From Limosilactobacillus fermentum (GTDB lineage Bacteria > Bacillota > Bacilli > Lactobacillales > Lactobacillaceae): DNA of 64,000 nt. Position 1 is the stretch's first letter. Each line of letters starts with the position of its first letter. The notes beneath the pieces are model-generated. The model ran no database searches, was not told the DNA's origin, and saw only the letters and a list, made by a program, of their open reading frames with translations. Below are positions 9,469-17,095 of the stretch, in pieces. A program made the position numbers and the translations under genes. The stretch lies in the NCBI RefSeq assembly GCF_013394085.1, contig NZ_CP040910.1, positions 1 to 64,000 of the forward strand, given 5' to 3'.

Positions 9469-10257
9469 GTGTCTTTAAATCGCCTGTTACCAATTGAAGC
9501 CGGCCACAACTTCCGCGAACTCGGGGGCTACCAGACCACCGATGGCCGCCAAGTTCAGTGGCACCGCCTGATCCGGGCCGGCGCCCTCGGCCAGCTTTCG
9601 GAGGCTGATTTAGCCCTCTTAGCCCAGCTAAACGTGACCGCCGACATCGACTTTCGTTCCCCCACTGAATTAGAGGCGGCCGCCGATCGGGTCCCCCACA
9701 CGGCCACTTATCACCACGAACCGGTCTTTGACACCGACCGGACCGAGTCATCCAAGACCAACGCCGAACTGGAGCCCCTCTTAGTGGCCGACCCGGACAG
9801 TGGTGCCCGCCACATGGAGGTCACCTACCAGGAGATGGTTACCGAGCCGACCTCTAAGACGGCCTACCAACACTTCTTCGCCCACCTACTGGCGACCCCT
9901 AGCGACGGGGCGGTCCTCTTTCACTGCACCGCCGGTAAGGACCGGACCGGGGTCGGCGCCTTCTTGTTGCTCTCGGCCCTCGGCGTCGATGCCAAGACGA
10001 TCGAACAAGATTACCTGCTGACTAACCAGGTCAACGAGGCCTTTGTCAACGAACTGCTGCAGCGCTTTGCTTCCGCCGGCAAAAACGAGACTTACGTCCA
10101 TAACTTCCGGTCACTAGCCACCGTTTCGCCCCGCTACCTCAACGCCACCAAGCAGGCCATCGCTACCCATTATGGCACGGTTAACGACTTTTTAACCACC
10201 GGCCTGGGGCTCAGTGCTGGCGACCTGGCCGACCTCAAACAACTCTACCTCGTTTAA
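9469..10257 (+). CDS. Tyrosine-protein phosphatase (Y_phosphatase3 / LipA-like)
   Basis: 262 residues. The active-site loop HCTAGKDRTG (C153, R159) matches the CX5R signature of tyrosine and dual-specificity phosphatases. The early segment NFRELGGY is typical of bacterial secreted or cytosolic Y_phosphatase3 proteins. No export signal is visible. The start is taken as GTG 9469 because AAAGGA lies ten bases upstream; the GTG at 9460, which overlaps the preceding stop, is one base from that site. Substrate could be phosphotyrosine protein or a phosphoinositide-like compound; the context does not decide. Confidence 0.8.
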   Translation: MSLNRLLPIEAGHNFRELGGYQTTDGRQVQWHRLIRAGALGQLSEADLALLAQLNVTADIDFRSPTELEAAADRVPHTATYHHEPVFDTDRTESSKTNAELEPLLVADPDSGARHMEVTYQEMVTEPTSKTAYQHFFAHLLATPSDGAVLFHCTAGKDRTGVGAFLLLSALGVDAKTIEQDYLLTNQVNEAFVNELLQRFASAGKNETYVHNFRSLATVSPRYLNATKQAIATHYGTVNDFLTTGLGLSAGDLADLKQLYLV

Positions 10258-10275
10258 TAGAAAGGAAGTTTTTTC

Positions 10276-10788
10276 ATGCGCATTTCCGTTCCCCTGACTA
10301 AAGAAGGGCTCCTCGCCGATCAATATGGTAAGTTCGCCCCGGCCAGCGATATGCTAGCCGATCACCCGGTCCGCTCCTTCCCCATTGAAATTGCGGACGT
10401 CCCAGCCGGCACTGAAAGCCTGGCCCTGACCTTTGTCGACTTTGATTCCACCCCGGTTTGTGGCTTTACCTGGATTCACTGGCTAGCCGCTAACTTCCCG
10501 GCCAACACCACCCTAATTGGCGATGACGCTAGCCGCAAGGACGGTCACGGTTTTGTCCAGGGCAAAAACAGTAACGCCGGCCGCCTGGTTAACGGCGACC
10601 CGGCCATTACCAAGGGCTACGTCGGTCCCCAACCGCCGGACCAGATCCACGACTACACCCTAACCGTTTACGCCTTAGACACCACCCTCGACCTTAATGA
10701 GGGCTACTGGCTCAACGAGTTCCGCCATGCTGCCAAGGGTCACGTCTTAGAAAAGGTCAGCCTAGAGCTGCCGAGCCGCGCTAATTAA
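10276..10788 (+). CDS. YbhB/YbcL-family Raf kinase inhibitor-like (PEBP) protein
   Basis: 170-residue phosphatidylethanolamine-binding-protein fold. Typical features are the early FAPASDMLADHPVRSFPIEI-like segment and the central SLALTFVDFDST followed by FTWIHWLAANFP. Bacterial members are cytoplasmic and of unclear function. Third gene of the 8513-11025 operon, 18 nt after the phosphatase, with GAAAGGAAG upstream. Whether its ligand is linked to the hydrolase or phosphatase beside it is unknown. Confidence 0.85.
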   Translation: MRISVPLTKEGLLADQYGKFAPASDMLADHPVRSFPIEIADVPAGTESLALTFVDFDSTPVCGFTWIHWLAANFPANTTLIGDDASRKDGHGFVQGKNSNAGRLVNGDPAITKGYVGPQPPDQIHDYTLTVYALDTTLDLNEGYWLNEFRHAAKGHVLEKVSLELPSRAN

Positions 10789-10800
10789 GGAGGAATTACC

Positions 10801-11025
10801 ATGGATAACCGGATTTTCTTCAACCCCGGCGACTCGATCGCCAACATCCACGACTACAACGAAGCCGTCCGCAAGGGCCAAATCTTCAAAAAGGAACAGC
10901 AGGCCGGCGACCTCGTGATCGCTAAGGGTCCCGATGACGAAGAATACGCCATCTTCTACGCCAACGATGCCCTGCCCGCCGACCACGAGCAATCCCAACC
11001 CTACGAGATTAAGAAAAACCTCTAA
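10801..11025 (+). CDS. Small hypothetical protein, last gene of operon
   Basis: A 74-residue soluble acidic/basic protein with a perfect ribosome site (TAAGGAGGAATTACC) 12 nt after the PEBP gene. The strong site, the operon position and the terminator starting at its stop codon support it as real. I do not recognise a family. No membrane segment or cysteine pair is present. Confidence 0.75.
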   Translation: MDNRIFFNPGDSIANIHDYNEAVRKGQIFKKEQQAGDLVIAKGPDDEEYAIFYANDALPADHEQSQPYEIKKNL

Positions 11026-11066
11026 GCAAAAAGAGCAGCCCCAGACAGGCTGCTCTTTTTGCTTAG
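11022..11066. terminator. Bidirectional terminator
   Basis: A perfect 17-bp stem (AAGCAAAAAGAGCAGCC and its complement) around a 7-nt loop ends the plus-strand operon at its last codon. The reverse T-run can also end the minus-strand ABC operon. Confidence 0.9.
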
Positions 11067-11100
11067 TTTTATCGAATTGGCAACAGTGCAGTACGCCAGT

Positions 11101-11141
11101 GGGAGCGACGACGAAATCAAAGATTTCTGTCGCCCTCCCCC
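11101..11141 (-). other. Hairpin at the 3' end of the ABC operon
   Basis: An imperfect long hairpin (GGGAGCGAC..GAAATC with GATTTC.GTCGC.CTCCC) begins at the stop codon of the ATPase gene. It has no T-run; it may protect the mRNA end before the terminator at 11022-11066. Confidence 0.5.
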
Positions 11142-11875
11142 TAAAATTCCATCGCCGCCAAGAATTCCTTGATCCGCGGCGTTGGGTGGTTAAAGAAGTC
11201 ATCGGCCGACCCGGTGAAGTCAACCCGGCCGTCTTCGACAAAGACGATCTTGTCGGCCACCCGGCGGGCAAATTCCATGTTGTGAGTCACCACAATTAAG
11301 GAATCGCCGTCGTTGGCCAACTGCTGGAGGACCCGCAGGACCTGGGCCTCTAACTCGGGGTCCAGGGCACTAGTCGGCTCGTCAAAGAGGATGTAGGCCG
11401 GGTCCATTGCTAACGCCCGGCAAATCGAAATCCGTTGCTGCTGCCCCCCGGATAATTGACCCGGGTAACGGTTGGCAGTGTCGTCTAACCCGACTTTTTT
11501 CAAGAGCTCGTGGGCCTTTTGTTTGGCCTTGTCCGGGTCCTGCTTGAGGACGTGAATTGGCCCCTCGGTGATGTTTTGCAGGATCGTTAGGTGCGGGAAG
11601 AGGTTCCAGCTTTGAAAGACCATCGCCGTTTTTTGGCGCACCGCTAGGATTTCCTTGTTAGTCAAATTGGCGCCGTAATCAATCGTGACGTCATCGATCG
11701 TCAGGGTGCCGGATTGGGGCCGCTCCAAGAGGTTCAAGGACCGTAAAAGCGTCGACTTCCCGGCCCCCGACGGCCCCAAAATAACCGTCGTTTGGTGTTC
11801 TGCAAAGTCAACCGTCACGTCATCTAAGGCGTGGTGGTCGCGGTAGGCTTTATCAACGTGTTCTAACTTAATCAT
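11141..11875 (-). CDS. Polar amino-acid ABC transporter ATPase
   Basis: 244-residue ATPase of the GlnQ/TcyC class. Walker A is GPSGAGKST, the signature LSGGQQQR, and Walker B ILFDEPTSALDPE followed by the switch histidine in VVTHNM. It energises import together with the permease one base upstream and the lipoprotein at 12669. The start (ATGATTAAG) follows the permease stop directly, so translation is coupled. The substrate is probably cystine or a related amino acid, inferred from the binding protein. Confidence 0.9.
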   Translation of the reverse strand: MIKLEHVDKAYRDHHALDDVTVDFAEHQTTVILGPSGAGKSTLLRSLNLLERPQSGTLTIDDVTIDYGANLTNKEILAVRQKTAMVFQSWNLFPHLTILQNITEGPIHVLKQDPDKAKQKAHELLKKVGLDDTANRYPGQLSGGQQQRISICRALAMDPAYILFDEPTSALDPELEAQVLRVLQQLANDGDSLIVVTHNMEFARRVADKIVFVEDGRVDFTGSADDFFNHPTPRIKEFLAAMEF

Positions 11876-11876
11876 C

Positions 11877-12566
11877 TTATTCCCCCACGGCGTCCACGTA
11901 CCGGGACGTCCACTTCTCTAAGTAGTGCTGCAGGATGCTCAAAACGGTACAGAAGAGGGCGTAAATCGCGGCCACAATTGAGTACATCAGGAGCGGTTGG
12001 TAGTTGTTAGAGGCGATCTGTTGGCTGACCATAAACATTTCCACGATCGTAATCGAACTGGCCAAGGACGTGTCCTTCACCAAACCGATAAAGGAGTTGG
12101 ACAGCGGCGGCAGGGCCACCCGCAAGGCCTGGGGAAAGACAATCCGAAACAGGACCTGGCGGTAGGTCATCCCAATCGAGTAGGCCGCGTCCCACTGGCT
12201 GTCCGGAATCGACAGCAGGGCACCGCGAATCGTTTCGGAAGCGTAGGCCCCAGTGTTCAAAGAAAAGGTAATGATCCCAGCCGTCCAGGCGTTAAACTGG
12301 ATGCCCACGTTAGGCAAACCAAAGAAGACGATGAATAACTGAACCAAGAGGGGCGTTGACCGGAATAACCAGACGTAAAAGGAAAAGACCGCCCGCACAA
12401 CGGCCCACACGGCCTTGGACTTTCCATGGGGTTTTGAAATCCGAATCAAAGCGGTAATGACGGCGATCACCAACCCAATCACAAAGGAGATGATGGCGAT
12501 CGGAATCGTGTATTTAATCCCCGCCCAAAAAATCTCCGGGGTGGAGCTTTTAATGATATCCCACAT
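11877..12566 (-). CDS. Amino-acid ABC transporter permease
   Basis: 229-residue HisM/GlnP-type permease with about five membrane helices and the ATPase-contact (EAA) loop near ETIRGALLSIPDSQWDAAYS. The start at 12566 (MWDIIKS) is preceded by AAAGGAAACTT; upstream codons to 12614 run into the intercistronic hairpin and are rejected. Middle gene of the binding protein-permease-ATPase operon. Confidence 0.9.
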   Translation of the reverse strand: MWDIIKSSTPEIFWAGIKYTIPIAIISFVIGLVIAVITALIRISKPHGKSKAVWAVVRAVFSFYVWLFRSTPLLVQLFIVFFGLPNVGIQFNAWTAGIITFSLNTGAYASETIRGALLSIPDSQWDAAYSIGMTYRQVLFRIVFPQALRVALPPLSNSFIGLVKDTSLASSITIVEMFMVSQQIASNNYQPLLMYSIVAAIYALFCTVLSILQHYLEKWTSRYVDAVGE

Positions 12567-12594
12567 AAGTTTCCTTTCTACATGTATAAAGCAA

Positions 12595-12636
12595 GGGGCC
12601 CTAGTAACCGGCACTAGCCGGCCAAACTAGGGCCCG
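12595..12636 (-). other. Intercistronic hairpin between binding-protein and permease genes
   Basis: GGGCCCTAGT (12596-12605) pairs perfectly with ACTAGGGCCC (12626-12635), with a smaller CCGG/CCGG stem in the loop. There is no T-run on the minus strand, so it looks like an mRNA stabiliser or processing site. Such a site would keep binding-protein mRNA more abundant than the membrane components. Confidence 0.65.
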
Positions 12637-12668
12637 ATGACGACAATTTGGAGACGGTTAGTCCCGAC

Positions 12669-13469
12669 TTACTTATCAGTAATGTTACCGTGGAAGTACT
12701 TTTCGGACAGCTTCTTGAGCGTGCCATCCTTACGTAATTCAGCTAAGGCCTTGTTGACCTTGGTTTGCAAGCCCTTGTTGTTCTTGGCCATCAGGACCCC
12801 AATCTTTTGAACTGGGATCTTAGATGACGGAACTTCTTGGTACTTGAGGTCAGTTGTCCCGGTGGACTTTTGGTAGTACAAGAAGGCTTCCTTAGAGTTC
12901 AAGGCTGCTTCGGCCCGCCCTTGGCGAACCAGTTCCATGGCCGTGGAGAAGTCGGTGGATGACACCGTCTCCCCGCCGAACTTCTTCACGTTTTGGGCGT
13001 TAGCCGTTCCCGTGGCGGCGGCAATCTTCTTGCCCTTGATGTCATCGATACTCTTAATCGTGGTGTTGTCAGACTTCATAATCAATGCCGACTTGGAGTA
13101 AATGTACGGCGTTGAGAATAAGTAAGACTTTTGGCGTTCCGGCGTCATAGCAATGTCGTTGATGGCCACGTCAAACTTCTTGGAGCCGACCCCGGCAATC
13201 AAGGAGTCCCACTTAGTCGGAACAAACTTAACCTTGTAACCCATCTTCTTTGCCAGGTCGCGGGCCAGATCAACTTCAAACCCGGTTAACTTACCGTTTT
13301 CCCGGTAGGAGTACGGGGCGTAGGTTCCTTCCAGCCCGACCGTCAACGTCCCCTTGGTTACCAGTTGGGGCTCGCTAGACGATGAGCTGCTCTTCCCACA
13401 GGCCGCTAATGCCACCATAGCAACCAGGCTAGCAGCGACCACACTCAATCGTTTCATCCACTTCTTCAT
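12669..13469 (-). CDS. Amino-acid (probably cystine) ABC transporter substrate-binding lipoprotein
   Basis: 266-residue extracellular solute-binding protein. The signal peptide ends in a lipobox (MVALAAC, lipidated Cys at about 25) followed by a Ser-rich linker. The mature part contains GLEGTYAPYSYR, LTGFEVDL and FVPTKWDSLIAGVGS, which closely resemble the BspA/CyuC-type cystine binders of L. fermentum and L. reuteri; this is from memory, not a search. First gene of its operon, with a well-formed promoter upstream. Glutamine or another polar amino acid remains possible. Confidence 0.85.
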   Translation of the reverse strand: MKKWMKRLSVVAASLVAMVALAACGKSSSSSSEPQLVTKGTLTVGLEGTYAPYSYRENGKLTGFEVDLARDLAKKMGYKVKFVPTKWDSLIAGVGSKKFDVAINDIAMTPERQKSYLFSTPYIYSKSALIMKSDNTTIKSIDDIKGKKIAAATGTANAQNVKKFGGETVSSTDFSTAMELVRQGRAEAALNSKEAFLYYQKSTGTTDLKYQEVPSSKIPVQKIGVLMAKNNKGLQTKVNKALAELRKDGTLKKLSEKYFHGNITDK

Positions 13470-13536
13470 TGTAAAGAAGCCTCCTCAATCATTTTCTTCG
13501 GGTTCACTTACAAAAGTAAGCAACTTACCTTTAGTA

Positions 13537-13565
13537 ACTATAACAAGGCAAGTTAGGTACGTCAA
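13537..13565 (-). promoter_or_regulatory. Promoter of the amino-acid ABC operon
   Basis: Minus-strand TTGACG (13565-13560), 17 bp, TATAGT (13542-13537). The 5' leader carries short repeats of GTAAGT and CTTAC that could form a small hairpin. Confidence 0.75.
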
Positions 13566-13607
13566 AGAAAAACCGTTAGAAAATTTTAATTTTTGCTAAT
13601 GGCTTAC

Positions 13608-13934
13608 TTACCGGCCGCCCACGATCCGTTCGGCGGCGATTTCCAAACGTTCAATCAGGGCGTCGGCATTTTGCTCAAAGTCGGTGTTAAAGTCGGCACC
13701 CTCTGGCGCCACCGTCCCCACTTCTTCGCCCATAAAATCGGTCACGACTAGGGTTTGGTCCCGCCAAGCCACGTCGTCGTAGTGGCCCTCTAAGGCTTCA
13801 TCCATAAAGGATTGCATCAGGTCCAAGACGGCGGTTTTAATGACCTCATCTTTAGTCAGGCTAGTTCCCCGCACTTGGGCTTGGGCGATCTTCATCGCTA
13901 CTTCTTCCATGTTAGTTGGAATCTCAATACTCAT
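13608..13934 (-). CDS. Conserved hypothetical acidic protein
   Basis: A 108-residue soluble acidic, mostly helical protein preceded by GAAGGGGATAACAAA. I do not recognise the family. No membrane helices, signal peptide or catalytic motif is evident. It stands alone between the ABC operon and the divergent dehydrogenase gene. Confidence 0.7.
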   Translation of the reverse strand: MSIEIPTNMEEVAMKIAQAQVRGTSLTKDEVIKTAVLDLMQSFMDEALEGHYDDVAWRDQTLVVTDFMGEEVGTVAPEGADFNTDFEQNADALIERLEIAAERIVGGR

Positions 13935-13951
13935 TTTGTTATCCCCTTCAA

Positions 13952-13980
13952 TTGAAATCTTCCCTTCATCATATCATAAT
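13952..13980 (+). promoter_or_regulatory. Promoter of the hydroxyacid dehydrogenase gene
   Basis: TTGAAA (13952-13957), 17 bp, CATAAT (13975-13980), start expected near 13987. Confidence 0.6.
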
Positions 13981-13995
13981 TAGGCTAAGAAACCG

Positions 13996-14017
13996 TTTTG
14001 ATTGGTCCCAATCAAAA
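13996..14017. promoter_or_regulatory. Operator-like inverted repeat upstream of the dehydrogenase
   Basis: TTTTGATTGG and CCAATCAAAA form a perfect 10-bp inverted repeat separated by TC. It lies about 10-30 bases downstream of the predicted transcription start and 20 bases before the start codon. The site suits a dimeric repressor, which is not identified. Confidence 0.5.
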
Positions 14018-14037
14018 GCTGAAAGGATGAATACTCT

Positions 14038-14976
14038 ATGAGCGCGACCGTATTAGTTCCCACCTACCTCGCCAAGACGGGCTACGAAGTCCTCCAACAG
14101 GCGGGGCTCAACATCATCGAAGTTCCCAACGTCGATAACGCCACCCTCCTCAAGTATCAGGATGAAGCGGCGGGCGCCATTATGGGTGTGTCACCAATTG
14201 ACGACCAAACCTATGCCCAAATGAAACAGTTGAAAATCTTGGCCCGGATCGGGGTTGGTTTCGACAGCCTCAACCCGGTTGAAGCCGCTAAGCACGGCAT
14301 CGTGGTGACCATCACCCCCCACTCCAACGCCATTTCGGTGGCCGAGTCAACAATCGGCGCCCTGTTAAACCTCTCCAAGGATCTCCCCCAACGAACGGCC
14401 CTGATGCGTGCCGGTAAGTGGCGGGAAGCTAACCAGGCCCAGGGTCACGACATCGACGGCAAGGTAATCGGGATTATCGGTTACGGCCGGATCGGTCACG
14501 AAGTTGAAAAACGGGCCGCCGCCCTCGGGATGCGGGTGCTGATTAACAACGGTAACCGGCCGAAAGTCCCTGAAATTGGGGCGCCGGTTGCCCTTGATGA
14601 GCTACTGGAGAAGTCTGATTACATCACCCTGTCCACCCGGGTGACGGCCAAAACTACCCACCTGATTAACGCCACCACCCTGGCCAAGATGAAGGGCACC
14701 GCGTCCATCATCAACTTTGGCCGTGGCGCCTTGGTCGACACCGACGCGTTAATTGAGGCTTTAAAGACCGGGGTCATTCACTCGGCCGCCCTCGACGTCT
14801 TTGAAGAAGAGCCGCTACCCACCAGCTCCGAACTTTACAAACTCGATAACGTCTTACTCAGTCCCCACATCGGCGGTGGGACCATTGAGGCGATGGACCG
14901 GGGTAGCTGGGGCGCGGCTACCGAGGTCGTTCGCGTCTTGGCCGGCCAAGAACCCCGCTGGGCCGTTCGTCGCTAA
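14038..14976 (+). CDS. D-isomer specific 2-hydroxyacid dehydrogenase (phosphoglycerate dehydrogenase-like)
   Basis: 312-residue NAD-dependent dehydrogenase. The Rossmann motif is GIIGYGRIGHEV. The catalytic triad is visible as Arg in NFGRGALVD, Glu in LDVFEEEPLP and His in LLSPHIGGG. No C-terminal ACT domain is present, so it is the short form, more like general 2-hydroxyacid or phosphoglycerate dehydrogenases than E. coli SerA. The native 2-oxoacid is not predictable. AAAGGATG precedes the start. The Gre-factor gene begins one base after its stop. Confidence 0.85.
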   Translation: MSATVLVPTYLAKTGYEVLQQAGLNIIEVPNVDNATLLKYQDEAAGAIMGVSPIDDQTYAQMKQLKILARIGVGFDSLNPVEAAKHGIVVTITPHSNAISVAESTIGALLNLSKDLPQRTALMRAGKWREANQAQGHDIDGKVIGIIGYGRIGHEVEKRAAALGMRVLINNGNRPKVPEIGAPVALDELLEKSDYITLSTRVTAKTTHLINATTLAKMKGTASIINFGRGALVDTDALIEALKTGVIHSAALDVFEEEPLPTSSELYKLDNVLLSPHIGGGTIEAMDRGSWGAATEVVRVLAGQEPRWAVRR

Positions 14977-14977
14977 A

Positions 14978-15460
14978 ATGGCTAAGATTTACTACCAGGA
15001 GATGACGCCGGCGGGCTACCGGGCCATCGAAGAACAAATCGAAGCACTCAAACAAAAGCGACCGACCCTGATCACCCGTCTAAAGGCGGCCCGCGCCCTG
15101 GGTGACCTCTCGGAAAACACCGAGTACTCAACGGCCAAACGGGAGCTGCGCCACTTAGAAAGCCGCCTGCGCTACCTCGACAAGCAGCTAACCTACGCCA
15201 AGGTGATTGACGTCTCAGACGATGGCAAGGTGGCCCTGGGGAAAGTGGTCACGATCCGCTTTTTGGACGACCAAGAAGAGGCGACCTACCAAATCGTGGG
15301 GCGCCACCAGGCCGAACAGGCTTCCTTAACTGAAGAGGTTTTGGCCTTCGACTCCCCCCTGGGGCTAGCCCTCAAGGGGCACACCGCCGGTACCACCGTG
15401 ACCGTCCACGCCCCAGCGGCCAGTTACCAAGTCACCATCATCACCGTAAAGGTGAAGTAA
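14978..15460 (+). CDS. greA: GreA/GreB-family transcript cleavage factor
   Basis: 160 residues, normal Gre length. The N-terminal antiparallel coiled coil carries the tip motif GDLSENTEY, with both acidic residues needed to stimulate RNA polymerase transcript cleavage. The C-terminal part is the FKBP-like RNA polymerase-binding domain (about 85-160). The start at ATG 14978 is one base after the dehydrogenase stop, without its own good ribosome site, so translation is probably coupled. It may be a second Gre factor besides a stand-alone greA elsewhere, which cannot be judged here. Confidence 0.85.
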   Translation: MAKIYYQEMTPAGYRAIEEQIEALKQKRPTLITRLKAARALGDLSENTEYSTAKRELRHLESRLRYLDKQLTYAKVIDVSDDGKVALGKVVTIRFLDDQEEATYQIVGRHQAEQASLTEEVLAFDSPLGLALKGHTAGTTVTVHAPAASYQVTIITVKVK

Positions 15461-15520
15461 CTTTACTAGCCGTCACCAAAGAAAATTTAAAACTCCTTCA
15501 AGGCGGGGCGCTCCCCCTTT

Positions 15521-15557
15521 AACCCGGTTAATCACTTGATTGACCGGGCTTTTTTTA
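15521..15557 (+). terminator. Terminator after the Gre-factor gene
   Basis: A 12-bp stem CCCGGTTAATCA / TGATTGACCGGG (one G-U pair) is followed by CTTTTTTT. Confidence 0.9.
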
Positions 15558-15558
15558 C

Positions 15559-15587
15559 TTGCCCTCACTTCCAAAGACCGCTATACT
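15559..15587 (+). promoter_or_regulatory. pnuC promoter
   Basis: TTGCCC (15559-15564), 17 bp, TATACT (15582-15587). The -35 begins directly behind the preceding terminator. Confidence 0.7.
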
Positions 15588-15593
15588 ATTCAC

Positions 15594-15676
15594 CGTTGCG
15601 CCAAAACATTAACACAAGATCTTGTAAATTAGGCGACTATCATTACCACATCTTGTGGTTAGAAAAGAGCGATTAC
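15594..15676 (+). promoter_or_regulatory. Structured leader of pnuC, candidate riboswitch or operator
   Basis: The roughly 83-nt 5' untranslated region holds the perfect palindrome ACAAGATCTTGT (15614-15625) and the hairpin ACCACA-tct-TGTGGT (15645-15659). The hairpin ends just before the weak ribosome site GAAAAGAG. Segments of the two can pair alternatively (AAGAT with ATCTT). Small leaders of pnuC genes in Lactobacillales include the NAD+-II riboswitch class; I could not match its consensus from memory, so this stays a candidate. Confidence 0.4.
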
Positions 15677-16471
15677 ATGTTTGATCAGTATAAAGATGTC
15701 TTAACCCACCTTCCCCAGTACTCCAAGAATATCTTCCGCCCCGGCTACTTCTCCTGGCTAGTTGGCCAGATGAAGAACTGGAGCACCTTTTCTTGGTACC
15801 TGGTGGCCTTTAACTTCATTGTCCAAGTGGTCTTAATGATCCAGGGTTGGGCTAGCGTACCCGTCTCTCACTCCATCATCAGCTTTTTGTCCGCCAACCT
15901 GAGCGTATTGTGCGTGGTCGGGATCTCCAATAAGTCGGCCATCCAGGGCTGGTTTGGCCTCACCTCGGCGGTCTTTATCGCCTTAAACGCCTACTTGGCC
16001 CACAACTTTGCCGACATGACCCTGCAAATCTTTTACATCATCTTCTTGGACCTCTTTTGCATTTTGTCGCCGTCCTGGAACGATAACGTCAAGGTCCACT
16101 CGATGGGTGGCGTCAAGGGCTGGCTCAAGTACCTGCTCTTGTTCGTCGTCTTATGGGGTCTGATTTACTACCTGTACGGCTTGATTAACGATCCCCGCCT
16201 CTTCTTGGACTCCTTAACCTTGGCAATCTCTTTGACGGCCGCCGTAATGGAATTCAACCTGCTTCGCCAACAGTACTACCTCTGGACGCTTGGCAGCATC
16301 ATCACGATCGGCCTCTGGTTACAAACCGCCCTGCAAGGTGCCGCCAACTACGCCTTGGTGGCTTCCTACCTGGTCTTTTTGCTAAACGACCTGTACGCCT
16401 TCTTCGGTAGCCAGGGTTGGTTCGTGAAGCAAGAAGTCGTCACCGGCTACGGCCAAAAGGAATCCAATTAA
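15677..16471 (+). CDS. pnuC: PnuC-family nicotinamide riboside transporter
   Basis: 264-residue membrane protein with about seven helices and a PnuC-type core (GWFGLTSAVF, then WNDNVKVHSM). Members facilitate diffusion of vitamin precursors that are trapped by phosphorylation, here most likely nicotinamide riboside for NAD synthesis. Thiamine- and riboflavin-specific relatives exist, but no TPP or FMN riboswitch is seen upstream. ATG 15677 is chosen because the longer frame from 15536 runs through the terminator and promoter. The ribosome site is weak, consistent with translational control. Confidence 0.85.
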   Translation: MFDQYKDVLTHLPQYSKNIFRPGYFSWLVGQMKNWSTFSWYLVAFNFIVQVVLMIQGWASVPVSHSIISFLSANLSVLCVVGISNKSAIQGWFGLTSAVFIALNAYLAHNFADMTLQIFYIIFLDLFCILSPSWNDNVKVHSMGGVKGWLKYLLLFVVLWGLIYYLYGLINDPRLFLDSLTLAISLTAAVMEFNLLRQQYYLWTLGSIITIGLWLQTALQGAANYALVASYLVFLLNDLYAFFGSQGWFVKQEVVTGYGQKESN

Positions 16472-16530
16472 ATAGCGGGGGAAATGGCCTCTAGGGTGGG
16501 CCTAGCCTGCCTAACATTCGGATACACAGC

Positions 16531-16574
16531 GAGGGCCCCGGAGAAAACCATGTTTTCTCTGGGGCCCTCTTTTT
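16531..16574. terminator. Bidirectional terminator between pnuC and the macro-domain gene
   Basis: An 18-bp stem (GAGGGCCCCGGAGAAAAC and its complement with one G-U pair) has a 3-nt loop and ends in CTTTTT. It serves converging transcripts. Confidence 0.9.
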
Positions 16575-16577
16575 GGG

Positions 16578-17087
16578 TTAATTTTGCTCCAGCGCCCGCT
16601 GGTAAGCCGCGTAAGTTCGCGCGTCAAAGCACACCATCGTCACCCGGTCGAGCTGGGAATTATTTCCCAGGAAATGTTGAATCGTCGCAATGGCTAAGGG
16701 CGCCGCTTGGTCAAGCGGGTAGGCGTAAACCCCGGTGGAAATGGAAGGAAAGGCCACCGTGCGACAGCCGTTGGCAACCGCTAGTTGGAGGCTGTTGCGA
16801 TAGGAGTTCGCTAACAGGCTGGCCTCGTGATGATGGCCCCCCTGCCAAACTGGCCCCGGGGTATGGATGATAAAGGTGGCCGGTAAGTTAAAACCCGGCG
16901 TGATCCGGGCCTCGCCGGTCGGGCACCCACCAAACTTAGCACAAGCCACATCTAAACCTGGTCCGGCCGCCCGGTGAATCGCCCCGTCAACCCCGCCCCC
17001 GCCACGCAGGGTGGTATTAGCGGCGTTGACAATCGCATCCACCTTTAACTTAGTAATGTCACCTTGGGTTACTTCTATTCGGCCCAT
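16578..17087 (-). CDS. Macro-domain ADP-ribose-binding protein (O-acetyl-ADP-ribose deacetylase type)
   Basis: A 169-residue stand-alone macro domain. It shows DAIVNAANTTLRGGGGVDGAIH and the later PSISTGVYAYPLD, both of which line the ADP-ribose pocket in MacroD/YmdB proteins. The expected activity is hydrolysis of O-acetyl-ADP-ribose or removal of ADP-ribose from proteins or nucleic acids. Eight nt after the M13 peptidase gene, so probably co-transcribed. No sirtuin or ADP-ribosyltransferase is visible nearby. Confidence 0.9.
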   Translation of the reverse strand: MGRIEVTQGDITKLKVDAIVNAANTTLRGGGGVDGAIHRAAGPGLDVACAKFGGCPTGEARITPGFNLPATFIIHTPGPVWQGGHHHEASLLANSYRNSLQLAVANGCRTVAFPSISTGVYAYPLDQAAPLAIATIQHFLGNNSQLDRVTMVCFDARTYAAYQRALEQN

Positions 17088-17095
17088 TTAATCAC

